Shown piece after piece: positions 24,552 through 32,762 of a stretch of 52,305 nucleotides of DNA. Within the stretch, counting starts at the first letter, position 1, and each line of letters begins with the position of its first letter. A program made the position numbers and the translations under genes. Origin of the DNA: Lentimicrobiaceae bacterium (GTDB taxonomy: Bacteria > Bacteroidota > Bacteroidia > Bacteroidales > P3); the NCBI GenBank assembly GCA_022510485.1, contig JAFLTI010000012.1, positions 1 through 52,305 on the forward strand, given 5' to 3'. A model generated the notes under the pieces. It was not told where the DNA came from, did not search any database, and was given only the letters and a program-made list of their open reading frames with translations.

Positions 24552-25598
24552 TTACTTTTTTCCGCCGGTTTTTGCCAAGAGTCCGCAGGCAGCCATAATG
24601 TCTTCGCCCCTCGATTTGCGTAGGGTGCAGATAATGCCTTTTTCTTGCAGTATGTTCTGAAAAATTTCCGTTTTCTCAAGGCTTGATTTGCGATAAGCCT
24701 TGCCCGGCACTTCGTGATAGCGTATCAGGTTTACGCGGCAGGGAAGCCCGTGTAACAGGCGGGCGGTGGCAAGGGCGTGGCGCGGGTTGTCGTTAAAGCC
24801 GCTTATCAGGATATATTCAAAAGAAACCCGCCTTTGCCCAGACCAGTTGTAGGTTTTGAGCATCTCCACAAGTTCCTTTACGGGATAGCTTTTTTCTACC
24901 GGCATAAGTTCCGCCCTTTCGTCGGAAAAAGGATTGTGCAGGCTTACGGCAAGGTGGCAGCGGCACTCTTGCATAAAACGGTCTAATTGGGGCGTGATGC
25001 CCACCGTAGACACCGTGATTCGGGTAGGGCTCCATGCCAAGCCCCAAGGCGAGGTAAGGACATCGATCGACTTAAGTACGTTGTCGAGATTGTCAAAGGG
25101 TTCGCCCATACCCATAAAGACAAGGTTTGTAAGGCTATCCGCTTCGGGTATGGATAAAATTTGGTTCAGAATCTGAGATGCGGGCAGGTGATGGTTAAAC
25201 CCTTGGCTTCCGGTGGCGCAGAAATCGCAGTCCATACGGCAGCCCGATTGGGAACTTACGCAGAGCGTGGCGCGATCTCCGTCGGGAATCAATACCGATT
25301 CGATAAACTTGTCTTGGCTTGTCTCCTTATCGGGATTAGGGCTGGAAAAAAGATATTTCTTGGTGCCGTCTGCCGATTGCTGAACCTGCAAGGGAGAGTC
25401 TGAACCCACTTGCGCCATTTGTTCCAAAGCGGCGCGGTCTTTGAGCGAAATATTGGTCATTTGCCCGAAAGAGTGAGCCTTTTTTTGATAAATCCACTCG
25501 CAAATCTGTTGGGCGGTAAACTTCTTTAAGCCCGCTTCCGTGCAAAAGTTCTGCAAGTCCTTCAGGCTGTGTCCCGATAAAATCCGCTTCTGTTCCAT
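24552..25598 (-). CDS. rlmN: 23S rRNA/tRNA adenine-C2 methyltransferase RlmN
   Basis: 348 residues from the ATG at 25598 (MEQKRILSG), the usual size. A much longer frame to 26207 runs antisense through hydF and is rejected. The radical-SAM cluster motif is CRMDCDFC (C-x3-C-x2-C). MGMGEPFDNL, FEYILISGFND and the C-terminal GEDIMAACG with the catalytic Cys are all in place. It methylates A2503 of 23S rRNA and A37 of some tRNAs. Divergent from hydF with 36 bp between the start codons; a -7-like TACCTTTA is at 25609-25602 on the minus strand. Confidence 0.96.
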   Translation of the reverse strand: MEQKRILSGHSLKDLQNFCTEAGLKKFTAQQICEWIYQKKAHSFGQMTNISLKDRAALEQMAQVGSDSPLQVQQSADGTKKYLFSSPNPDKETSQDKFIESVLIPDGDRATLCVSSQSGCRMDCDFCATGSQGFNHHLPASQILNQILSIPEADSLTNLVFMGMGEPFDNLDNVLKSIDVLTSPWGLAWSPTRITVSTVGITPQLDRFMQECRCHLAVSLHNPFSDERAELMPVEKSYPVKELVEMLKTYNWSGQRRVSFEYILISGFNDNPRHALATARLLHGLPCRVNLIRYHEVPGKAYRKSSLEKTEIFQNILQEKGIICTLRKSRGEDIMAACGLLAKTGGKK

Positions 25599-25620
25599 GC
25601 TGTAAAGGTAAAGCATTTTG

Positions 25621-25628
25621 TAATTTTG
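25621..25628 (+). promoter_or_regulatory. -7 box of hydF
   Basis: TAATTTTG fits TAnnTTTG and lies only 6 bp before the hydF ATG at 25635, so the message would have almost no leader. No clear -33 element at the expected place. Confidence 0.45.
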
Positions 25629-25634
25629 CATACT

Positions 25635-26867
25635 ATGAAAAACAACCATCCCTTGCATATTGCCCTTTTTGGCAAAAGGAACCAAGGCAAAAGCAGCCTG
25701 ATGAACCTCCTTACAGGGCAACAGACCTCTATCGTTTCTCAAACCCCCGGCACGACCGCCGACCCGGTGCGCAAATCCTGCGAACTTTTGGGCTTGGGTA
25801 ATTGCGTGCTTATCGATACGGCGGGCTTTGACGATACAGGCGAACTGGGAGGCAGGCGGGCGGAGCGGGCTTTTGCCGTTGTGCCGGGCTTGGATGCGGC
25901 TTTGCTGGTTATATCCGACAACACTTTCGCCCTCGACGAGCAAGCCTTTGCCGACCGCCTGCAAAAAGCGGACATTCCTTTTTTGATTATTCACAACAAA
26001 GCCGACCAAAAGCCGCTTTCGGCGGCTTTGCGTTCCATGCTGCGCACCCGCTATCCCCAGTGCGATGTGATGGATTTCAGCGTAGAAGCGGCACTTAAAA
26101 AAGCAAGGCAGGAGGCGGCATACGACCCGGTGGCGGAGATAACGCAAACTTTGCATCAAATTATCGAAAGAAATACTGACCGCAGCGGAGCGGTGCCGGC
26201 TCTGCAAGGCTTGGTAAAGACAGGAGACAGGGTGGTGCTGGTTTGCCCTATCGACGAAGAAGCCCCCAAAGACCGTTTGATTCTGCCGCAGGTAATGTTA
26301 ACGCGCCAATGCTTGGACTTTCATGCCGTGCCTATACTCTGCCGGGTGGAGGAACTGTCTCAGGTAATGGATTCCCTGCCTTGCCCGCCTGCCTTGGTGA
26401 TTACCGACAGTCAGGCATTCTCTCAAGTGGAAAAACTGCTGCCCGCAAGCCAGCCGCTTACCGGATTCAGCATTTGCCTTGCGCGGCAAAAAGGCAATTT
26501 TGAAACCTATCTGCAAGGAACGCGGCAGTTAGACCACCTCCAAGACGGACAAAAGATATTGATATTGGAATCCTGCACGCATCAGATAAACTGTCAGGAT
26601 ATAGGCAGGGTCAAACTGCCGTCGGCTATCCGCCAAAAGAGCGGAAAGGAATTGGAGTTTTGCTTTGTGTCGGGACTCGACCCCTTGCCCGAAAATCTTT
26701 CCGGATTCGCTCTTGCCATACAATGTGGCGGCTGCATGGCTACAGCCCGTCAGTTGAGCCACCGGGTAGAGAGTATGCGGCAGGCAGGCTTGCCGGTAGC
26801 CAACTACGGTATGGCGCTGGCATGGGCGGGGGGCATCTTTGAGCGGGCAACGCAAGTGTTTTGCTAA
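25635..26867 (+). CDS. hydF: [FeFe]-hydrogenase maturation GTPase HydF
   Basis: 410 residues from the ATG at 25635 (a TTG at 25626 lies in the -7 box). GTPase motifs: GKRNQGKSS (P-loop), DTAGFDD, NKAD. The iron-sulfur ligands typical of HydF are in the C-terminal part: ESCTHQINC with C-x-H, and IQCGGCM with C-x2-C. HydF is the scaffold on which the di-iron subcluster of [FeFe]-hydrogenase is built by HydE and HydG, then handed over. Neither HydE, HydG nor the hydrogenase is in the window. The stop overlaps the murF stop by 3 bp (convergent). Confidence 0.95.
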   Translation: MKNNHPLHIALFGKRNQGKSSLMNLLTGQQTSIVSQTPGTTADPVRKSCELLGLGNCVLIDTAGFDDTGELGGRRAERAFAVVPGLDAALLVISDNTFALDEQAFADRLQKADIPFLIIHNKADQKPLSAALRSMLRTRYPQCDVMDFSVEAALKKARQEAAYDPVAEITQTLHQIIERNTDRSGAVPALQGLVKTGDRVVLVCPIDEEAPKDRLILPQVMLTRQCLDFHAVPILCRVEELSQVMDSLPCPPALVITDSQAFSQVEKLLPASQPLTGFSICLARQKGNFETYLQGTRQLDHLQDGQKILILESCTHQINCQDIGRVKLPSAIRQKSGKELEFCFVSGLDPLPENLSGFALAIQCGGCMATARQLSHRVESMRQAGLPVANYGMALAWAGGIFERATQVFC

Positions 26868-28195
26868 GCCTGCCGACTTTCTGCCTGCAGAAAGTCTACC
26901 ACTTGTTCCAAGTGGATGCCGCGTGAGCCCTTAACAAGGATATGGCTATGGATAAGCGGATTGAGTTTAAGGAACTCCACCAGCTTCTGTGCCGAATCAA
27001 AGCGTGCGAAATTAGGCGGACAGTCGGTTTTAGAAAAACATTTCCCCACCAGAAAAGCCTTTTCGATACGGTGTATCTTGAGCAAGCCCACCACATATTG
27101 GTGTTCGGCGGCAGAGGCATCCCCCAATTCCAACATATCCCCCAGCACCGCTATCTTTTTTCCTTGGGAGGGGAGGGCGGAAAAATTGGCGAGGGAGGCT
27201 TCCATACTCGTAGGGTTGGCGTTGTAGGTATCGGCAATAATCGTGTTTGTTCCCGCCTGTATGCTTTGAGAACGCAGGTTGGTGGGCACATAATTCTCTA
27301 TGCCCTGTTTTATTTCGGCATCGCTTAAGCCGAAGTAACGCCCCACGCATGCCGCCGCCGACACGTTTTCGATATTGTAAAGACCCACCAAGTGCGAATG
27401 AATCTCCGTTTTTTCAGGACCCTTTGCCGCGTGCAGCGTGCAAGACAAAAAGGTATTCTGCAATTCCATAGGAGTTATCTGCAAAAAAATACCCGACGAT
27501 TCGCCATAGCAAAAACGCTCCATATCTCCGCTGGCGTTCATCAGTATGCGACTTTTTTCGCTCACGAACACTTTTCCGTGATTCTGCCGCACCGCTTCGT
27601 ATAAGGCGGTTTTTGTCTTTACTATATTCTCAAAAGAACCGAAGCCCTCCAGATGCGCCTTGCCCACATTGGTTACAATACCGTAATCGGGCAGCGACAG
27701 CTGGCACAAATCGGCTATTTCTCCCGGATGGTTCGCTCCCATTTCGATAACGGCTATCTGCGAGTCTTCGGGAATGGAAAGCAGGCTCAAGGGTACGCCT
27801 ATATGGTTGTTGAGGTTTCCTTGGGTGGCGTAAACCTTAAACTTTACCGAAAGCACCGAGCGTACAAGTTCTTTGGTGGTGGTCTTGCCGTTGGTTCCCG
27901 TAATGCCGATAACCGGAATGTGCAGCGATTTGCGGTACATAAGGGCTATGTTCCGCAAAGTTTCTAAGGTATCTTTTACCAACAGGCAATCAGGACCCGC
28001 ATATTCGCTCTTGTCTACCACCGCAAGGGCGCAGCCTTTGGCAAGCGCGTCGGCGGCAAAGGCGTTGGCGTCAAAATTTTCTCCCTGAAGTGCAAAGAAG
28101 ATAGAACCGGGCACGATTTGGCGCGTGTCGGTGCAGATTTTGCGGTATTTCAAAAAAAGCTCAAAAACCTCCTTGTCGGTGCAAAACGTATTCAT
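26864..28195 (-). CDS. murF: UDP-MurNAc-tripeptide--D-Ala-D-Ala ligase MurF
   Basis: 443 residues. The Mur ligase order is intact: N-terminal substrate domain, then central ATPase with GITGTNGKTTTKELV (about 98-112), AVIEMGANHPGEI, and the C-terminal domain with DTYNANPTSMEASL. It adds D-Ala-D-Ala to the UDP-MurNAc tripeptide, the last cytoplasmic step of the peptidoglycan precursor. Last gene of a minus-strand run (surface protein, recG, uvrA, nucleoside kinase); 10 bp after the kinase stop. The final codons contain a 10-bp perfect palindrome (26875-26884/26887-26896) which could act as a hairpin for either convergent transcript. Confidence 0.96.
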   Translation of the reverse strand: MNTFCTDKEVFELFLKYRKICTDTRQIVPGSIFFALQGENFDANAFAADALAKGCALAVVDKSEYAGPDCLLVKDTLETLRNIALMYRKSLHIPVIGITGTNGKTTTKELVRSVLSVKFKVYATQGNLNNHIGVPLSLLSIPEDSQIAVIEMGANHPGEIADLCQLSLPDYGIVTNVGKAHLEGFGSFENIVKTKTALYEAVRQNHGKVFVSEKSRILMNASGDMERFCYGESSGIFLQITPMELQNTFLSCTLHAAKGPEKTEIHSHLVGLYNIENVSAAACVGRYFGLSDAEIKQGIENYVPTNLRSQSIQAGTNTIIADTYNANPTSMEASLANFSALPSQGKKIAVLGDMLELGDASAAEHQYVVGLLKIHRIEKAFLVGKCFSKTDCPPNFARFDSAQKLVEFLKLNPLIHSHILVKGSRGIHLEQVVDFLQAESRQA

Positions 28196-28205
28196 CTTAC
28201 TATGC

Positions 28206-29909
28206 TTAATACATAAAACTGCTTCCTCCCAAAAATTCGCGCAAGATCGAAGTGGGCGGGATTTCTTTTTCGTCTATCGATACAAAATAAGACAGGAATT
28301 TGAGCAGACGGTGCGCCTCTCCGTAGTGTTCCGAACTTTCGGGTATCTCGCGCAGGAGCGGTTCGGCGTGTTTTTTCAATACGCCCAACTCAAACAAGAG
28401 GGCGGAGTTAAACATTACATCGGCATTTTCCTGATAGGGAAAAATATTTTTGTTTTCGCCCCTACGCACGCTTGCCCAACGGTTCAGGGTATCCAATGCC
28501 GTGTTCGCCCTGAAATTGTTGTCGCGCACGATGCGCCGTATAAGGCGGTTGTCGGTGCTGCTCACCGGGTTCTGCGTATCAATGCTGATATGGGTCAGTG
28601 CCGAAACAAAAATCTTAAAGGTAAATTTAGGATCTATGGAAGTCAGACCCGGGTTCAATCCATGTATGCCCTCTATAATCAGAATGGTCTTGGGCGTTAC
28701 CCTTACTTTTTTGCCGAGGAACTTGCGTTTGCCATCCTTAAAATCGTAGGTGGGCAGCTTTATCTCGGTATCTTTCTTGGCTTGCAGCATCTGATCCAAC
28801 TGCTGGTTAAAGAACGCGCAGTCGATGGCTTCCAGACATTCAAAATCATAGTCTCCGTTTTCATCTCGCGGGCTGTTTTCGCGGTCTACAAAATAGTCGT
28901 CTAACGAAATTTCGGCAGTCTGATAGCCCAATACCTGCAACTGTATCGAAAGCCGCTTGCAGAAAGAAGTCTTGCCCGAACTGGATGGACCGCTGATAAG
29001 CACGATGCGGCAGTCGGGTTTTTGTGCCACTTTGTCGGCGATATTGGCAATTTTCTTTTCCTGCAAGGCTTCCGAAATCTTGATGATCCGCCCCGCGCCT
29101 TCTTCCATAATCGTTTTGTTGAGAGTTCCTACGTAGGGCACGCCCATAATAGACAGCCATTCTTTCTGCTCCTGAAAAGTCTTGAACAGCTTGCTGCCGC
29201 CTTGAGCGGTATCTTTAATCAAAGTCTTTATCAAGGCGTGGGAATCATTGCCGGTAAGTTCCTGTATGTCGGGCCGCATGGCGATAATGCCGTTGTCGAA
29301 ATAGCGGTCTATATGAAAATGCTTGATATAACCTGTGTCGGGAACCAAATAGCCGTAAAAATAATTCGCCACATCGTCTAAGGTATAAACGGTAGTGTAG
29401 AGTTCCTTACGGGTCTGAAACAGCAGCACTTTTTCGCTCAGGCGGTTTTTCTTAAATATCTCTATCGCCTCGTCGGTAGGCAGAACGCTGCGCACAAAGG
29501 GAATCTTGCTGTCTATGATTTCCTGCATACGGTGACGCAGTTGCACTACCATATCGAGCGTGAGAGGGCCGGAGTGCCCCATAATTTCGCAATAACTGCC
29601 CAAAGGAAGGGTATGTTCCACCTTGAGCGTACATTCATGCCAAAGGTCGCGCACCGCCTTAAAGAGTATAAAAACCATAGAACGCAGGTACATGCCATAG
29701 CCTATGGGGTCGTTTATATCGATGAACTCCACCATTTGCGGCTTATACACTTCGTACGACAGTTCGCGCAGGCTGTTGTTGCATTTGGCACCCAATATAT
29801 CGTGGCTCAGCACCACGTTCTGATCGGCGGCGATTTGTGCCAAAGTTGTTCCCTTGGGGTATTCCTTGCGGATGCCCGTGTTTTTGCAGATGATTTCTAC
29901 TTGCGACAT
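28206..29909 (-). CDS. Nucleoside (uridine) kinase with N-terminal TGS domain
   Basis: 567 residues. About 1-65 is a TGS domain (IRKEYPKGTTLAQIAADQNV). A middle region resembles the threonyl-tRNA synthetase second domain (HDILGAKCNN... HSGPL). The C-terminal kinase has a P-loop GPSSSGKTSFCKRL (about 305-318), DDYFVDRENSPRDENGDYDFE, and IIEGIHGLNP, as in uridine kinase/phosphoribulokinase. It probably phosphorylates uridine or cytidine in salvage. The ATG lies 13 bp inside the uvrA 3' end. This TGS-kinase fusion is known in Bacteroidota and Firmicutes. Confidence 0.9.
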   Translation of the reverse strand: MSQVEIICKNTGIRKEYPKGTTLAQIAADQNVVLSHDILGAKCNNSLRELSYEVYKPQMVEFIDINDPIGYGMYLRSMVFILFKAVRDLWHECTLKVEHTLPLGSYCEIMGHSGPLTLDMVVQLRHRMQEIIDSKIPFVRSVLPTDEAIEIFKKNRLSEKVLLFQTRKELYTTVYTLDDVANYFYGYLVPDTGYIKHFHIDRYFDNGIIAMRPDIQELTGNDSHALIKTLIKDTAQGGSKLFKTFQEQKEWLSIMGVPYVGTLNKTIMEEGAGRIIKISEALQEKKIANIADKVAQKPDCRIVLISGPSSSGKTSFCKRLSIQLQVLGYQTAEISLDDYFVDRENSPRDENGDYDFECLEAIDCAFFNQQLDQMLQAKKDTEIKLPTYDFKDGKRKFLGKKVRVTPKTILIIEGIHGLNPGLTSIDPKFTFKIFVSALTHISIDTQNPVSSTDNRLIRRIVRDNNFRANTALDTLNRWASVRRGENKNIFPYQENADVMFNSALLFELGVLKKHAEPLLREIPESSEHYGEAHRLLKFLSYFVSIDEKEIPPTSILREFLGGSSFMY

Positions 29910-32761
29910 TTTTTGTTTGGTTTTTGGTTTGACAAGACTGGGGCGAGGTATCGGGCAGTGTGGCTCTTTTTGCTTTTGGCTACCTCTTCGGGCGTTCCCT
30001 CGGCAATGATAAGACCGCCTTCCCGACCGCCTTCAGGTCCCATATCAATAATATAATCGGCGCATTTTATCACGTCTAAATTATGCTCTATCACCAATAC
30101 CGTGTTGCCGGCATCTACCAGTTTCTGCAATACCGAAAGCAAAATGCGTATATCTTCAAAATGCAGGCCGGTGGTTGGTTCGTCAAGTATATAAAGCGTG
30201 TTTCCGGTTTCTTTTTTCGATAGTTCGGCGGCAAGTTTTATGCGTTGCGCCTCGCCGCCCGAAAGCGTGGTGGAGGGCTGTCCGAGCGTGATATAACCTA
30301 AGCCCACGTCGTTGAGCGTTTTGAGTTTGGAAACAATGTAGGGCACGTTCTCAAAAAATTCCACCGCCTGAGATATGCTCATATCAAGCACATCGTTAAT
30401 CGACTTGCCCTTGTAGCGTATTTCAAGAGTCTCACGGTTGTAGCGTTTGCCGTTACATTCCTCGCAGGTTACATATACATCGGGCAAAAAGTTCATTTCG
30501 ATAGTTTCCACACCCGCGCCGCTGCATTTTTCGCAGCGACCGCCCTTTACGTTAAACGAAAAACGCCCCGCCTTGTAGCCGCGTATCTTTGAATCGGGCA
30601 ATTCGGCGTAAAGTTGGCGTATATCGTCAAAAACGCCTACGTAGGTGGCAGGGTTGGAGCGCGGCGACCGCCCGATAGGTGCTTGGTCCACCTCGATTAC
30701 CTTGTCGATGTTTTTCAAGCCCTGAATGTTGCGGTAGGGGAGAGGCTCTACGGAAGAATGGTAGAAATGTTGGCTCAGCACCGGTTGCAGGGTCTGCCCT
30801 ATCAAAGACGATTTGCCGCTGCCCGAAACGCCGGTTATGCAGATAAGGGTACCCAAGGGAATATCGAGGTCTATATTTTTAAGGTTATGCCCGGTAGCTC
30901 CCTCTAACAACAGGTGTTTTCCGTTACCCTTGCGCCTTTTTTCAGGAACGGCTATCTGCCGTATGCCGTTGAGGTAGTCGGTGGTGATGGATTTCTGTTT
31001 TAGAAATTCGGCAGGCACACCAAAGGCGGTTACCTTGCCGCCCTGCAAGCCCGAGCCGGGACCTATATCCACAATGTAATCCGCCTCGCGCATCATTTCC
31101 TCGTCGTGTTCCACCACAATTACGGTATTGCCCATATCGCGCAACTGTTTAAGCGATTCAATCAGCTTGTGGTTGTCGCGCTGGTGCAGCCCTATGCTGG
31201 GTTCGTCTAAAATATAGAGAACCCCCACCAATTTAGAACCTATCTGCGTGGCAAGGCGGATGCGCTGGGATTCTCCCCCCGATAAACCGTTTGTTTCGCG
31301 CCCCAAAGACAGGTATCCGATACCCACATTGAGCAAAAATCCGATACGGTTTTTTATTTCGCGCAATATTTCGTGGCCTATCTTACGCTGGCTTTCGCTC
31401 AGCTTAGGTTCGGTTTCCTCTATCCATTGGTAAAGCTCGTCAAGCCCCATAGCAGACAATTGGGCAATGTTCTTGCCGGCAATCCTGTAATGCAGGGATA
31501 TTTTTTGCAGACGGTCGCCGCCGCACTCGCTGCAAGTGCGGGTGGTCATAAATTGAGACGCCCATTTCTGTTCGCGGGGACCGCCCTCTTCGTAAAGCCG
31601 TTTGAGAAAAGAAAAAATGCCGTCAAAATCTATATCTATCTTGCGCGTAACACCCAAACTCTTGCTCTTTTCTTCCACGTAACGGTGTTCCCCATGCAGA
31701 ATGGCGTGCAAGCCCTCTTTGCTGAAATTGCAGATAGGCGTGCGCAAATCAAAACCATAGACCCTGCCTATCAGTTCTATTTGCGACAAAATCCAGCCCT
31801 CTCCAAGATGCCCCTCCTTTTTATCCATATCGATAGGGGCTATGCCGCCTTGGTTTATGCAAAGCTGAGGATTGGGAATGATTTTGTTCGTGTCGGGCAA
31901 TACCTCCTTGCCTAAACCGTTGCACACAGGGCAAGCCCCATAAGGCGAATTGAACGAAAAAGTGTTGGGTTCGGGTTCGGGGTAAGAAATGCCGGAAGTG
32001 GGACACATCAAGGTTTTGCTGTAATAATGCGCCTTTTGCGTGGCTTCATCAAAAATCATCACTCGCCCCTTGCCTTGTTTAAGGGCAGCCTTGATACTTT
32101 GACTGAGACGGTTCCGGTTCTTGTCGTTTACCGTCATCTTGTCGATAACCACCTCAATATCGTGCGTTTTATAACGGTCTAAGTACATTCCGAAACTAAG
32201 GTCCTGTATCTCTCCGTCGGTTCGCACCTTAAGATAGCCTTGCTTTCGCACGCTCTCAAACAGTTCGCGATAATGCCCTTTGCGCCCGCTCACTATGGGA
32301 GCCAGCACCAAAATGCGCTTTTCGTCATATTCTTTCAGAATCAGATCCTGTATCTGCTCTTCGGAGTATTTAACCATCTTTTCGCCGCTCACGTAAGAAT
32401 AGGCTTCCCCGATACGGGCAAAAAGCAATCGCAGGTAATCGTAAATTTCGGTAACGGTTCCCACCGTAGAACGCGGGTTTTTATTGGTGGTTTTCTGCTC
32501 TATGGCGATAACCGGGCTTAAACCCTCTATCTTGTCTACGTCGGGGCGTTCCAAAGTGCCTATAAACTGCCGGGCGTATGCCGAAAAAGTTTCCATATAA
32601 CGGCGTTGACCTTCGGCGTAAATGGTATCGAAGGCGATAGACGACTTGCCGCTTCCGCTCAGCCCCGTAATTACAATCAATTTGTTGAGCGGCAAAGTAA
32701 GGTCTATGTTTTGCAGGTTGTGCGCCCGCGCCCCGTATACAGACAATTGTTTGTTTTCCAT
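29897..32761 (-). CDS. uvrA: Excinuclease ABC subunit A
   Basis: 954 residues, the full family length. Two ABC ATPase units: P-loop GLSGSGKSSIAF (about 33-44) with signature GLSGGESQRIRLA, and GVSGSGKSSLIG with TLSGGEAQRIKLA. Zinc modules CPVCNGLG/CSECGG and CEKCSGAGVE...CEECNGKRY are present. It finds bulky DNA lesions in nucleotide-excision repair with UvrB. One base separates it from the recG stop at 32763. Its last 13 bases overlap the nucleoside kinase. Confidence 0.98.
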   Translation of the reverse strand: MENKQLSVYGARAHNLQNIDLTLPLNKLIVITGLSGSGKSSIAFDTIYAEGQRRYMETFSAYARQFIGTLERPDVDKIEGLSPVIAIEQKTTNKNPRSTVGTVTEIYDYLRLLFARIGEAYSYVSGEKMVKYSEEQIQDLILKEYDEKRILVLAPIVSGRKGHYRELFESVRKQGYLKVRTDGEIQDLSFGMYLDRYKTHDIEVVIDKMTVNDKNRNRLSQSIKAALKQGKGRVMIFDEATQKAHYYSKTLMCPTSGISYPEPEPNTFSFNSPYGACPVCNGLGKEVLPDTNKIIPNPQLCINQGGIAPIDMDKKEGHLGEGWILSQIELIGRVYGFDLRTPICNFSKEGLHAILHGEHRYVEEKSKSLGVTRKIDIDFDGIFSFLKRLYEEGGPREQKWASQFMTTRTCSECGGDRLQKISLHYRIAGKNIAQLSAMGLDELYQWIEETEPKLSESQRKIGHEILREIKNRIGFLLNVGIGYLSLGRETNGLSGGESQRIRLATQIGSKLVGVLYILDEPSIGLHQRDNHKLIESLKQLRDMGNTVIVVEHDEEMMREADYIVDIGPGSGLQGGKVTAFGVPAEFLKQKSITTDYLNGIRQIAVPEKRRKGNGKHLLLEGATGHNLKNIDLDIPLGTLICITGVSGSGKSSLIGQTLQPVLSQHFYHSSVEPLPYRNIQGLKNIDKVIEVDQAPIGRSPRSNPATYVGVFDDIRQLYAELPDSKIRGYKAGRFSFNVKGGRCEKCSGAGVETIEMNFLPDVYVTCEECNGKRYNRETLEIRYKGKSINDVLDMSISQAVEFFENVPYIVSKLKTLNDVGLGYITLGQPSTTLSGGEAQRIKLAAELSKKETGNTLYILDEPTTGLHFEDIRILLSVLQKLVDAGNTVLVIEHNLDVIKCADYIIDMGPEGGREGGLIIAEGTPEEVAKSKKSHTARYLAPVLSNQKPNKKCRK

Positions 32762-32762
32762 G

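Noticed and set aside
25599..26207. 203-residue N-terminal extension of RlmN
   Set aside because: It is antisense to hydF, has no domain, and RlmN has its normal length from the ATG at 25598.
26875..26896. Perfect 10-bp palindrome as a terminator for hydF or murF
   Set aside because: It lies in the last murF codons and no T-run follows on either strand, so a terminator call is not supported; kept only as a note in the murF entry.
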